This document shows, piece after piece, positions 35,180 to 45,122 of a stretch of 64,000 nucleotides of DNA. The translations under genes and the position numbers were made by a program. This DNA comes from Filosporella fistucella (lineage: Eukaryota > Ascomycota > Leotiomycetes > Helotiales). Position 1 is the first letter of the stretch; every line of letters begins with the position of its first letter. Under the pieces are notes generated by a model. It was given only the letters and a program-made list of their open reading frames with translations, did not search any database and was not told where the DNA came from. The stretch is from contig JAQJZZ010000008.1 in NCBI GenBank assembly GCA_030077755.1, forward strand, positions 682,001-746,000. Reading direction: 5' to 3'.

Positions 35180-35308
35180 GGAGCTCTAGTTCAACTGGTA
35201 GAACAACCACCTTGTGAATCTGGGTTCGGACTGTCTGTGATAGGGTCCTTTACCTAAAAACAGTGCAACATTAGGAGGGAGACTCGGGTTCGAATCCCGA
35301 CGGCTTCA
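35180..35308 (+). tRNA. tRNA-like gene with a large insert in the anticodon region (isotype unresolved)
   Basis: The A box TAGTTCAACTGG (35187-35198) lies in a D-arm with stem GTTC/GAAC. The B box GGTTCGAATCC (35287-35297) lies in a T-arm with stem TCGGG/CCCGA. The ends GGAGCTC (35180-35186) and CGGCTTC (35301-35307) pair at six of seven positions, counting G-U. The loop TTGTGAA could hold anticodon GTG (His), or TGT (Thr) in an alternative register. The stem then needs about 45-55 nt removed, and the best partner (GGAGG) leaves one central mismatch. T-runs that would terminate pol III follow at once. It could be an intron-containing tRNA, a tRNA pseudogene or another pol III RNA with tRNA-type internal promoters. 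Confidence 0.6.
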
Positions 35309-35313
35309 AATTC

Positions 35314-35329
35314 TTTTTTTGATTTTTTT
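35314..35329 (+). terminator. RNA polymerase III T-run terminator
   Basis: Seven T, then GA, then seven T, directly downstream of the tRNA-like gene. This is the usual pol III stop signal. Confidence 0.7.
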
Positions 35330-36076
35330 GGGCTTTAAACACAGGGTGTGATGACATTTTGTTGTAGGTGGGTTGTGGGATTTTTTGCTTAGCTTGGAGG
35401 AAAATAGTTGAGCTCTCTCTCTCTCTTCCGAGTAACTTGCATTAATGAAGAATGAACTTTTCTTTTTGGGGGGTTTTTTTTATCAGGGATATGACGTTGA
35501 GTCAAATGTATCTGAGAATACTAGCTCTTTCAATGGGCCAAAAACCACCATGCCGCTACAATGTCTCATCCCTTCTTCTTTCAACCTTTCCCACCCATCT
35601 CCCCCCAAAAGATCTATCCAAAAAATATTTCAAACCACTGATTAGCAGTGGAAAGGTAAGCTCTATAGAGTCATAGGTAGTCGATGGACAGGAGATAGAT
35701 GGTGAGGATTTTCCAAAAAAAAAAAAAAAAAAAAAAAAAAAGGGTAGATAGGGAGAAGCATCAACTCAATAGAATAGCGAATCAAAAAGGCCAAAGACTT
35801 AAAACTTCAATGACGACGGTCTAGGATTCTGGAAAAGGAATGGAAAAGGAGGATTGGGAACATTCGGAGCGACTAGCTCATAGTAGATGTGCTATGCGAT
35901 GCAGTGTAGCGAATACATTTAAGGAAAGTGAGACAGTAAGAAACTGGAAAAGAGATGAGGAGTAGGCAACGGAGCAAGCCATCATATCCCTACCCTTTCA
36001 ACACAGAATAACTCTCCATTCCAATTAAATAAAACAATAAATTCGGGTATCATATCTATCTTCCCCCTCACACCCC
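35330..36076. other. Intergenic with a 27-nt poly(A) tract
   Basis: An uninterrupted run of 27 A occurs at 35715-35741, and a (CT)n run near 35410-35426. No target-site duplication or coding remnant of a retroelement was seen beside the poly(A). No gene supported. Confidence 0.6.
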
Positions 36077-38302
36077 TTAAAAAAAGTTCCCCAACTCAAC
36101 TTCCTTCCACCGTCCCCTCTCAGTATGCCACCACCTCTCCTTCGCCTTTCTCCCCTCCCTCCCAGCAGCCCCAGGATCCAGGTTCCAACTCCCCGTACAG
36201 CCATCCCTGACACCTACTTCCTCGCCTCCATCTAACAATGTTTCAATCTGCACAATACTCTCATCACTACCTTCCATATCCGGTTTAAGGCTGTAGAAAA
36301 CTTTACTTTGGACCATGCCCAGGAAGCCACCTACTGCGAAACGTTCGACGAAGGAACCGTTTTCGTCCCAGATTATGATGTGGAATTTTGGTTGCGTGGA
36401 GGCGGCTTCGATGCGTTGTTGGGCCATGCGACGGGAGGTGGCGAGGGACATGGATTTTTCTTTGAAGTCGGAGGAGGATGAGGTGTGGTTGGGGTTTTTG
36501 TCTAGGTTTAAGGAGAATGCTGAGCGAGTTGGTGATTTGATGAGGGAGGATGAGACAGAGTTAGAGTGACTGTGTCCGAGAGAGAAGGTTGAGCGAGTGG
36601 GTGAAGGGATGGTAGGTACGCTTTGAGAATGGGGTAATCCTAGTCCTGTGCCAGAGGTCATATTCCTGTACCGATCGCCTGGTAGCTCGATTCGTTCTCT
36701 TGGGCGACAGAGACTTTGGAGAAGACCATCATGATCAGTAGGTGCACGGACTGTCCGCAGTGCTGGAAAACCACCAAACATCATTGACTTTGCCATGATT
36801 TCTGTGGCTTTGTCGTTGTCCGGATTTGTGAATTCCCAGTGAAGATATTGCAATGTCTGTGAAGCCAGGTATGGATGTAGATAGATGTTCACTCCGATTG
36901 GGAGTTCAGGAGATGGTGCTTGAGATATGGTGAAATGAGTGAGCGATTTCATATGCGAAAATATCCTGGTCAGAACAGGCAGCGAGAGAAGAGGTATATT
37001 GATCAGCGAAAGATGCGTGAGAGAATCCGTTCTTATTGGCGATCCATAAGCTGATAGTCCAGTTGAAGTTACCCCAGGTACATTGTCCAGTCGAAGGGAT
37101 TTCAACGACGGGAGTGACAGGAGTGTAGCATCATTGAAAGATGGTGCTGGAAATGACGAAACGTGAAGATTCTCCAGCATAGGTAGCGAGTGCAAAACAT
37201 CCACAAATAATGAAGGATCGATCGTTCCACCGGGGTTGCAGTGTAGGAATATAGTCTTCAGATGAGTCCAATTGGAGTGCAGAGTCAAGAAGTCTTGACA
37301 TTGTTCTGGTAGCAGAGGGCCAGGTGCCAGAATTGGCGTAATGTAGTTTGAATCTTCAGAAACATTGTACCGATGTTGTCGTTGAAATGGACTCGCATTG
37401 ATAACCCATACCATCTCAGTGAGTTTCTCCCTTGTCGACAGAGCATGGGTGAGACGGGTAAATTCGTGGTTGTAGGTAGGATAAAACCCTGGAAGTCGTT
37501 CCAAGTTCGGACAAGCCATAACCACTGAAGCCACCAGTTCGAGATATTCATCCTGGTCTTTCTTGCTTTTTGCAGCTTCGGGCATCGCTGGAACTTTCAA
37601 CGACTTGACATACTCTGCCAGATCCGGCCGTGCTCTCAACGTCCTTCGAAGTAGCTTTAATCTTGTCCCATACTTGATTTTGAACTTCTTTTTCGTATGT
37701 AATATGGAATCGCTGCCGACGAGCTGGATGTCTTCGTAAAGCATCATTCTTGCAGCACTCCACCATTTCTTCGACGCAGATCCCAGGTTCATCAGATCTC
37801 TCATCCAACATGTGGAACAGCTCAAACTGTTGGCATCCAAATGAAGTTTCTTCAATTCAGCCAACACCACCAACAAAATCTCCTCTGGCAACTTTTTGAA
37901 CCCATCACCCCTTACAACGTATCGCCTCGCGAAGGTTGTCGCACTGGAACCCTTTCCCATCCTTTGAGGCGTCATCAATGTCTGTCTGCTCTCAATTGTG
38001 CTGATCAGCGTCGATTGTTGTCTGCCATCTCCACCAGCTCCATATCTAAGCATTGGAACAGATTCGCCCAGTCGAGGATATGCAGTTGGGGTAGCTCTCG
38101 ATGCCAGGAAGTCATTCTTGACTGGTGATATGGAATACGAGGAATCCTCGCTTGTACGACTCGATTCATAGTCTATTGAAGAACTAATACTGAGTGGACT
38201 CTTGTGTCTCGATTCGAACGACGACCTCGAGGTTATACTATTGGCAGGGGAGTGAGGTGAGGGCGTACGAGGGTACAACCGTGGAGGCTCCATACTTGGC
38301 AT
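36077..38302 (-). CDS. F-box/LRR-like protein, 741 aa
   Basis: A single exon from ATG 38300-38302. Residues 1-130 are Ser/Pro-rich and disordered. FKKLPEEILLVVLAELKKL (about 135-153) is an F-box-like helix, followed by a conserved Cys pair (SCSTCWMRDLMNLG) and KKWWSAARMMLYEDIQL, a pattern seen in fungal F-box proteins. The middle holds irregular leucine-rich repeats (LENLHVSSFPAP, LKSLRLDNVPGV, LTHLSLINIPLL, LTHFTISQAP). The C-terminus has another Ser-rich stretch (FSLGHSHSNSVSSS) and a folded segment (FHIIIWDENGSFVERFAVGGFL). F-box proteins recruit substrates to SCF ubiquitin ligases through Skp1; the substrate is unknown. No lesion. Confidence 0.82.
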   Translation of the reverse strand: MPSMEPPRLYPRTPSPHSPANSITSRSSFESRHKSPLSISSSIDYESSRTSEDSSYSISPVKNDFLASRATPTAYPRLGESVPMLRYGAGGDGRQQSTLISTIESRQTLMTPQRMGKGSSATTFARRYVVRGDGFKKLPEEILLVVLAELKKLHLDANSLSCSTCWMRDLMNLGSASKKWWSAARMMLYEDIQLVGSDSILHTKKKFKIKYGTRLKLLRRTLRARPDLAEYVKSLKVPAMPEAAKSKKDQDEYLELVASVVMACPNLERLPGFYPTYNHEFTRLTHALSTREKLTEMVWVINASPFQRQHRYNVSEDSNYITPILAPGPLLPEQCQDFLTLHSNWTHLKTIFLHCNPGGTIDPSLFVDVLHSLPMLENLHVSSFPAPSFNDATLLSLPSLKSLRLDNVPGVTSTGLSAYGSPIRTDSLTHLSLINIPLLSLPVLTRIFSHMKSLTHFTISQAPSPELPIGVNIYLHPYLASQTLQYLHWEFTNPDNDKATEIMAKSMMFGGFPALRTVRAPTDHDGLLQSLCRPRERIELPGDRYRNMTSGTGLGLPHSQSVPTIPSPTRSTFSLGHSHSNSVSSSLIKSPTRSAFSLNLDKNPNHTSSSSDFKEKSMSLATSRRMAQQRIEAASTQPKFHIIIWDENGSFVERFAVGGFLGMVQSKVFYSLKPDMEGSDESIVQIETLLDGGEEVGVRDGCTGSWNLDPGAAGREGRKAKERWWHTERGRWKEVELGNFF

Positions 38303-38758
38303 TTCCCAAGGGAGATATGAGGAGAGGGAGGGCGAATATATAGGAAAGGAGGCAGATGGATGGTGTTTCTTTGTAGGAAGGGAGGCGCGAGCGGTGCGTG
38401 TTTTGGCGTCTTGTTCACTGAGTCTGCGACCTCTGATAAGAAGTTTTTGGTCTGAATTGCCTATCGATGAGAATTCTCGTGGGGAAGTAGAGAAGAAAGA
38501 TTCAGTTGTCGGAGGGAATCTGAAGGTAACACATTGCGTCAGTCTTGGTATGGCTGTATTCGAATCCTCATTTTATCTCATCCCATCTCAATATTTGGCG
38601 TTGACCAGGAGCTTCCGAGCCCCGATCAACCTTCTTATCCCACATTGAGATTCGACGCGCCCTCCTTGAGGAAGCGTCTGATGTTTCCAAATGTCTGCCG
38701 CAGGAGTCCGTCGGTGCCAAAAGCTTGAGCGGCTTGATGTGGAAATTAAGATGAACCT
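38303..38758. other. Short intergenic
   Basis: Between the F-box-like gene start and the small predicted gene. Only chance frames. Confidence 0.5.
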
Positions 38759-39048
38759 TCAGCGGGGGCGCCTAGGAGAATAAGTCCCCAAGATGTTCAT
38801 AGCGCGAGGCTGAACGCTCCCTACAGACGCTATGGGCGACACTTGGGCCTGTTGCAGAATGGCTGCGAAAAGGGGCGGGAGAACTAAAGTTAGGATGTGA
38901 CCAAGTAATGACAAACATGATAAATAATTAAATTTCGAGACTAGAAAACACGAGGAAATTGGAAGAAACTTTTGGGGGTGGAAAGTTGTGGTTCTTGTGT
39001 TGCGAGTTGTGAAATGTTCATACCTGAAGTGATTCGGTCGAAAATCAT
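38759..39048 (-). CDS. Putative two-exon small hydrophobic protein, 49 aa
   Basis: Exon 1 is 39048-39024 (MIFDRITS plus a split codon) and exon 2 is 38883-38759, joined over a 140-nt intron (GTATGA ... CATCCTAACTTTAG, a good branch-site context). The spliced protein reads MIFDRITSVLPPLFAAILQQ and continues AQVSPIASVGSVQPRAMNIL to a basic end (SPRRPR). It has one short hydrophobic segment. The exon fit is clean, but the gene is tiny and rests on one intron. An unspliced 142-codon frame (from 39187) covers the same 3' exon and is less protein-like upstream. Function unknown. Confidence 0.35.
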
Positions 39049-40528
39049 GGTGGTTTGCGCTCGCTCCGCCTGTCTGGTAGTTACTGAGGCTGCTACAGGC
39101 AATATTGGGTGTTGGTGAGAGTCGAATATCCAAAGCATCAAGAGGCGACAAAAAGTCTCTCTTGGGAGGACAAATATATGGAAACATAATCGTTTATCCT
39201 AGCAGCGTGAGATCTTTTTTAAGATTTAAGCTTGAGCCGGACAAACACTCTATATAACCTGACCACAGTCAGGCTCTGCTCTGTTCTGGCTGCATTAAGA
39301 GAGACAGACAAACGATGAACCGACGAGACGAGTCAACTGCAGAATCGAAGGATCATAATGCTGATGCTGCGGGCGCCTCCACGCAATCAAATCCTCAGCC
39401 CTGAATTCTTACTCACTCAACTCTTACTGGATACCTCGTGGAAATCCCCTCTTCACCGGCATTAGGATTCACATTTATGCCTTCAATTGGTCATATATTC
39501 AAGATGGGGGCCAGTTTGCTCACTCCTGGTACTCCCTCAAGCTATGTTCTGCTCACTCATGGTGTTCCCTCGACTAAAGTTTGTTCCTCCGTTGGGAAAT
39601 AATGTGCTCAGACAAACATCCTTCATAGTCCGAGTATCCGCATCCAGCAGCCAACAGCAAAGCCACTGAAAGATGTGGTTAATCCTCCAATTGATGATGA
39701 CTTCCTCCCGTGCGATGTGAACACCAAGTTAGACCATCCTGCATATTGCGTCAAGTGTATCCAATACTCTTTGCCATGCAACGCCACGAGGTTTGGAAGG
39801 GAGGTATACTCAAGGGGAAAAGTTCTTCTAGGTTCCCCTCTTTGCATGCAGAAAAGTTTGGGTGGAAGAGGGGTGTCAGGCTCTGTACCTATGTCTTACA
39901 TTGGAGAAACGGTGAACCTTATATATTTCCTTTTCTTTTCGAGACTTAACAACACAATTCAAGACTCAGCCAGAAATATGAACTCGCGCGCGGTAGATGA
40001 TGTACGGATCAAGGTGAGTCCAGACCAAGAACTGACTATCCACTGCAAATTTCGCGTTGTACACTTCACTCAGCTCGGAATAGAAAGGCAAAATGGTGCA
40101 AATGGTAAGCGCCACAAAAGCCAACAGGGCGGGATAAATGCCAAGACGGTCGCATGTGACTTGCATTGACGATGCGACGGATGGCCGGTTGATATGGGTT
40201 GCTTCGGGACGTCAATATTATGCAAACATTCGGCAGATGCATTTCGAGAGAATGATGCAGAAGATGTATTTTGAAGAGAGTTGAGCAGGAAGTCTCGAAG
40301 AAACAGGAGCTTTTTGTCAAGGAAAGAAAGAGAGAGTGACTTGATGCAGTTGCCTATTCATATTAGGCAGCGAGCGATGTGAAAAGAAATGGATTTGTCT
40401 CTTCGCACCTGAGAACTTTACACTTGTACATCTCCCGCCATTTAACAGTACGATCCGATTTAAATCTCTGCTCCGAATCAGCAGTCCAACAGAACACCCT
40501 CAGCCTCATCATCAGCTGAGACATCACT
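39049..40528. other. Intergenic with a Cys-motif open segment (39602-40169)
   Basis: The plus-strand frame from 39605 to 40169 includes DDDFLPCDVNTKLDHPAYC then VKCIQYSLPCNATRFG, a CxxCx5PC arrangement like a partial zinc-binding module. It lacks a convincing start and runs into low-quality sequence after about 39900. A 29-codon frame with a good ATG (39315) lies upstream in the same orientation, and I could not join the two with certainty. Treat as a possible exon or gene remnant. Confidence 0.3.
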
Positions 40529-41311
40529 ATGGCATCACAACTCGACTCTCTCAGCCTCTTAACCGACAATCTCACTAGTCTCAATATAGAACGAAAGTCT
40601 CAAGATATATCTCACTTTCACCTCTTCTCCAATTTACCAGCAGAGCTACGTTCAAAGATCTGGGAACATGCTCTCCCTGTACCATCCACTCTCAAAGTCA
40701 CAACGGATGTTCTAGTGTGCGATCCGTCATTTGGACTCTATTTGACATTTCAAATAGCGATGACAGGTCCTTTACATAACCATCTTGGTTATCCAGTCGA
40801 AAAGGGACCAGAGCAAAGCGTCATCGAATCTCGCTCACTGGTCCTTCTCTGTACTTGCAGAGAGTCCAGAGAAGTATATCGATTACATTTCTCTATCGTT
40901 CTCCCTATCGGGCCAAGAGCAAGGGGGAAACTGTACATCTCGCCCAGAGAAACGTTGTATTGGGACAAATTTGCTGCTTCGCATGGACAACCCATGTCAG
41001 AAGTTCTGGTAGCTCTAAGAGATGACTACAAACTTCAAGACTGGTGGGAACACATCGAACGTTTAGCAATTTCTGTTTCGTACTTTGATGTCAATCTCGG
41101 TGGGATATATCTATTGTGCTTAAGGATGAGGAAACTGAAGCGTCTGGAAGCAGTATTTTGGTTATGGTTCAGAGAAAACGTGACGGAGAGCAACAGAAAG
41201 ATCTTTGAGACAAATGTGAATGGATATCTGAACAATGTTAAGAAAGCTTTGGAGATATACAAGGGGGATCACCATGATTATTGTGTTCCAGAGTTTGCCA
41301 TCGCTTACTAG
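40529..41311 (+). CDS. 2EXR-domain protein, 260 aa
   Basis: A single intact exon from ATG 40529 (context ACTATGGCA). The family signature FHLFSNLPAELRSKIWEHALP is at residues 30-50. The second conserved block, LLCTCRESREVY, is about 75 residues later, then GKLYISPRETLYWDKF. The C-terminal half is helical (RLEAVFWLWFRENV). 2EXR proteins are abundant in leotiomycete and other ascomycete genomes. The N-terminal hydrophobic/charged motif resembles an F-box-like helix, but a role in ubiquitination has not been shown. It lies at the left edge of a run of related copies and is the shortest intact one. Confidence 0.85.
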   Translation: MASQLDSLSLLTDNLTSLNIERKSQDISHFHLFSNLPAELRSKIWEHALPVPSTLKVTTDVLVCDPSFGLYLTFQIAMTGPLHNHLGYPVEKGPEQSVIESRSLVLLCTCRESREVYRLHFSIVLPIGPRARGKLYISPRETLYWDKFAASHGQPMSEVLVALRDDYKLQDWWEHIERLAISVSYFDVNLGGIYLLCLRMRKLKRLEAVFWLWFRENVTESNRKIFETNVNGYLNNVKKALEIYKGDHHDYCVPEFAIAY

Positions 41312-41861
41312 AGATAATCTCACTCAATGAGTTCAAAGAAATTCCGGAGACTGACGGAAAACGTCTTTTCCGTCCCTTATATTGGAGTTGGAAGCTCGCG
41401 GGACACTTCCCGGGATCTTATTTGTTGAATTCGAATTGTTTTGGGCATTGTTTAGAGGTGTACTCGTCTGCAATCCTCCTCATTCGCTTCCAGTCCGAAC
41501 ATTTCAAATACATTTGCCTTCTACTCGATCTCCCCTACATCAACATACCAATTGATCCTTGACTGCACTCATAACGAGTATCGAGGCAGACTCTCCGATG
41601 CGCAATTATTTCTACCTAGTCACATAGGTTTGGAATCGATGTGCATTTGATGCGCACGCATACTTCGTATCAAGATCACTTGCCATACACCACGTCCAAC
41701 ACATCGCTCATTGTCTACTTCAAAGTCCCTGCAGTTTAGCTGAGTGCTCTGAGTAACTGTGACGCAAACGGTACGATACACGATACCTACCACTGCTTCC
41801 TTAGGACAAGGTCCTGTCATTCTCTTGGCTTGCTAATACCAGATCTGACTGTCGCTAGGGC
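41312..41861. other. Intergenic between two 2EXR genes
   Basis: No supported gene. A TAG acceptor-like sequence (GACTGTCGCTAG) just before ATG 41862 may end a 5'-UTR intron. Confidence 0.45.
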
Positions 41862-43153
41862 ATGTCTGCGCAGCTTATTCAAGCATACAGAACTGCAGCA
41901 CAAAACGGCATTAGCTTCTTCGATTTCCTACGTTACATTGCCAACGACCCTGATACTCCTATGCCAGACGCTCCCAACATACAAGACCAACCTGGACCCG
42001 AGATCGATATGCAAGACGCAGCCATAGCTACTGTAGACAACGTTACTGAGATGACGGACGTCACTTATCCGTTGGAGGAATTCCGATTATTTCCTGTTCT
42101 CCCAGTGGAGCTTCGTATTAAGATATGTAAGCACTGCACCCTGAAGAGGCTATCCACATATAAATTGCCCAAGCACAACTTAAATCGATGTACAATTTTG
42201 GGGGGTGTACCTGTACAAGCAACACACATGCACCGCTAATGCTTTCTCGAAATATGCTGACATCAAAAGGGGGTTTTGCTTTACCAGATAATGGTGTAAT
42301 TTGCATCAAGGGCTATATCTTGAACAGAGTGGTTCATCCATCTGAGCCGTCGACCACTACAGGAGAAGTTAGCAACTCATCGGCCACAACACCAACTTTC
42401 GACACTTATGCCTCCTTCGTCCTTCACAACACAACGTGTCTTCCAGCACTCCCACGACCAGTCGCTCTCCTAGCAACAAATTACGAATCCCGTTCTGTCT
42501 TTCTTGAGAAATTCCCTCTTTCCCTACCCCTCACTACATCTCCTTCTCCACCTTCCAATCCACCAACTACGAATCCAACTACTATCATGACAATCACACT
42601 CACCAACCCCAACAACAACATTGTCAACGTGGCTCGCCCACCACCACCATCAGCAGCTCCTCGAGTTTCCTCCCAACCAAAACCCTCCTCCAACACCGAA
42701 AACCGCATCTACTTCTCTCCAGACGACATCCTCTACATGCGTAACCACACCCGACACTTCCTCTACCCAACCTTCTGGTCCCTGATCTCCACCCAACCCT
42801 GGGCACAACGCATAACCCGCATCGCATTCCCCGACAGCCTAGCCGTAGAACTCGAATCCGAACCCCGCAAACCACGCTACGATCCAGTTGCTCCAGTCGG
42901 TTGGCAAGGTATCCTCCTAGCTCTGCCGAATGTAACTGAAGTCTATGGCAAAAAGAGATTTCCCGATTGGGAACGTAGGGTTGAGGAGAGGAAGAATAGA
43001 TTGGAGGAGAGGGGTGAGAAGGTTAGTAAGGAGGAGGAAGCGAGGGATAAGTATTTCTGGGGAGCGATGGGTAGGGAAGTAGAGGCTGATGGGAAGGGGG
43101 AGAAGAGATGGGAGGATAGGGTTGGAAAGGGATTGCGTTGGTTCAGCTTTTAG
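41862..43153 (+). CDS. 2EXR-domain protein, two exons, 382 aa
   Basis: Exon 1 is 41862-42126 and exon 2 is 42270-43153. The 143-nt intron has a GTAAGC donor, a GCTGAC branch site and an AAAAG acceptor. The splice rebuilds the signature exactly: FRLFPVLPVELRIKI joined to WGFALPDNG (residues 74-94). A second block, LLATNYESRSVFLEKFPLSL, follows, with a Pro/Thr-rich linker and RIYFSPDDILYM, the conserved xIYFSPxD element also seen in the 47-kb copy. The C-terminus is basic/Glu-rich (RRVEERKNRLEERGEK). The splice inside the motif is strong support for the model. Function unknown. Confidence 0.82.
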
Positions 43154-45122
43154 AGGTGGGCTGATGTGGATATGAGGAGGGGAGATTGTGGTTTGGTTTT
43201 GTAATGATTTTGTGATACCCTAGCCTACTATCTCTTTTTCTCTTTCTCTTTTCTGAGGGACGTCTTCTCGAATCAAAAGACCTTCTACAATCAAAATCGA
43301 AAGATCATGCAAACTCTACGCCTCTTCTCCAAATCCTCTTTGGAAATTTCCTTTTCTGCTATGGTGCTCAGATTAGTCGCCCTTCTAAGATAAGAAATAT
43401 TCTTACCATTCTGTCTATCCCTCTTCTCCAAGTTCCAAATACTCTCTGAGAATATCCTTTTCTGCTGTAATACCCAACTTATCTCCGAGTATTCGTGGTT
43501 TACATTCCTCCAATCACCGCTAATATCTATTCACAAATTATTTCTTACAAGTATACACTGGAACACCACTTCATCTTACACAACCATCACGCACATTCTC
43601 AAGATCTTTTCTGAGCCGTTGCTTTTTTTTGTATCTAGTTATTGGTGATGCAGAAACTCGGATTCGACATAGCAAAGTGATGCTCACATGAGACTGGAGA
43701 CTCCTTATGCTCAGATTCTTCATGCCTCACTTCTTAGTTCCCAAGGTAAAGCGAATCAGCGATGATAATCACACGAGTGTAAATGAGTGAATATAGACCT
43801 AGGATGTAAGCTGCCCATACCTAGCTCCTGAATATGGTCATACACCGCATCTTTAGGAAATGAAAGAATTCTGTAAAGAATGAGTTCTTTTTCCTGGCTG
43901 AATTCCTTAGATAGCTAAAACTAGACTTTGAAATCAAGAAACTGTAGTGATATTCCTCGAAGCGTTGAGATGGGAAGATAATAACGGCGAATAGGCTTCT
44001 CTGGGGTAGTACAAAAACAATTGACACCAATTGCTTTGCAAATTATTATAAGATACCCAGAGTATTTCCACAGGCTGCAGCTCTTATTTTGGGTTATTGT
44101 TTGTGTTGCCTGGGGAAGCGATCAGGGGTGATGTATTGTTTTGGGGGTGGAGGGTCAAGTTAGGGGGAATTGATGCACTTATAAGTACCCCTACCTGAGC
44201 ATTTTATTCCCATCCACTCTCTATGAAGGGGACTAAGAAGAATTGCCCTTAATTAGCCAATCGTCTCTATAAATGCAACTTTTGTATTTATGATGACAAT
44301 TTGCTTCGTACTTGAAAATTCAGATGTTTTGTTAGGAGTTTTACTTTTCTACTGGCAGATGCTATTTCCTGCTTCCCTCCGGTTTCCTATGTCATGCTCT
44401 CAGAGATATCACCAAAAGAGTCACATCCCTTCCCCTTCCCTGCCAATACTAGCAATGCCTTTCACCCAAAATAGAATTCCGCTCTGACTGCATTTGGAAC
44501 CGAGAAGTTTCTTGCTTATGCCTTTGTGTCCATGGTACACTAATCTCAGCAAAGAGTGTATCGCGCAAATTTGGAGGTGATACTTCTAGATTGATCAATA
44601 CCAACGGATGGAAATACTTGAGACGAAGTGTGTCCAGAAGGGGGGTTTGCCTTTCGTTCATGATGCTGCCAGCAATGGTATGCATGACTCGATTGAGTGA
44701 GCGATGAGTCGATGTGGAGGAAAAATCCTACTCTCTTAGCTTACGGTGAGCAGACTGTGTACAATAATTCGAAATGGTATGCATGTGCAGAACTTGGTGT
44801 ACGAAAGTTGTATTTTGCGGTCCAATGATATAGAAGTTGGGAAAAACTTGGTGAGCCTAGCCCGAAGGGAATTTTGGTCGATGGGAACAGTTGAAATCGA
44901 TACGTTGGATGAGAATCGGGTTGTGAATTCGAAAGGAAAGTGGAAATATTTAAGGGAAACTGTTGAAATGGATGAGTCTCCTGATCGATATCCTTCAAGA
45001 AGGTAATTGTTAACTGTTTTTGGTGCGTCGAGGGAAAATCGAGAAACCGTTCCTGAATGACCCATTTGTATCTGAAGTGTTCGAGTATTGCTTCCTTTAA
45101 GACAAGCATCTTGGCATGCCTA
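43154..45122. other. Intergenic; possible degraded minus-strand exons at 44449-45109
   Basis: 43154-44448 shows nothing. On the minus strand at 44736-45109 two overlapping frames of about 110-120 codons end near a good donor (ACC/GTAAGC, 44741). A further frame at 44449-44685 (MHTIAGSIMNERQTPLLD...LRLKYFHPLVL) follows. The frames could not be joined in phase, so this may be a decayed gene or chance. Confidence 0.3.
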
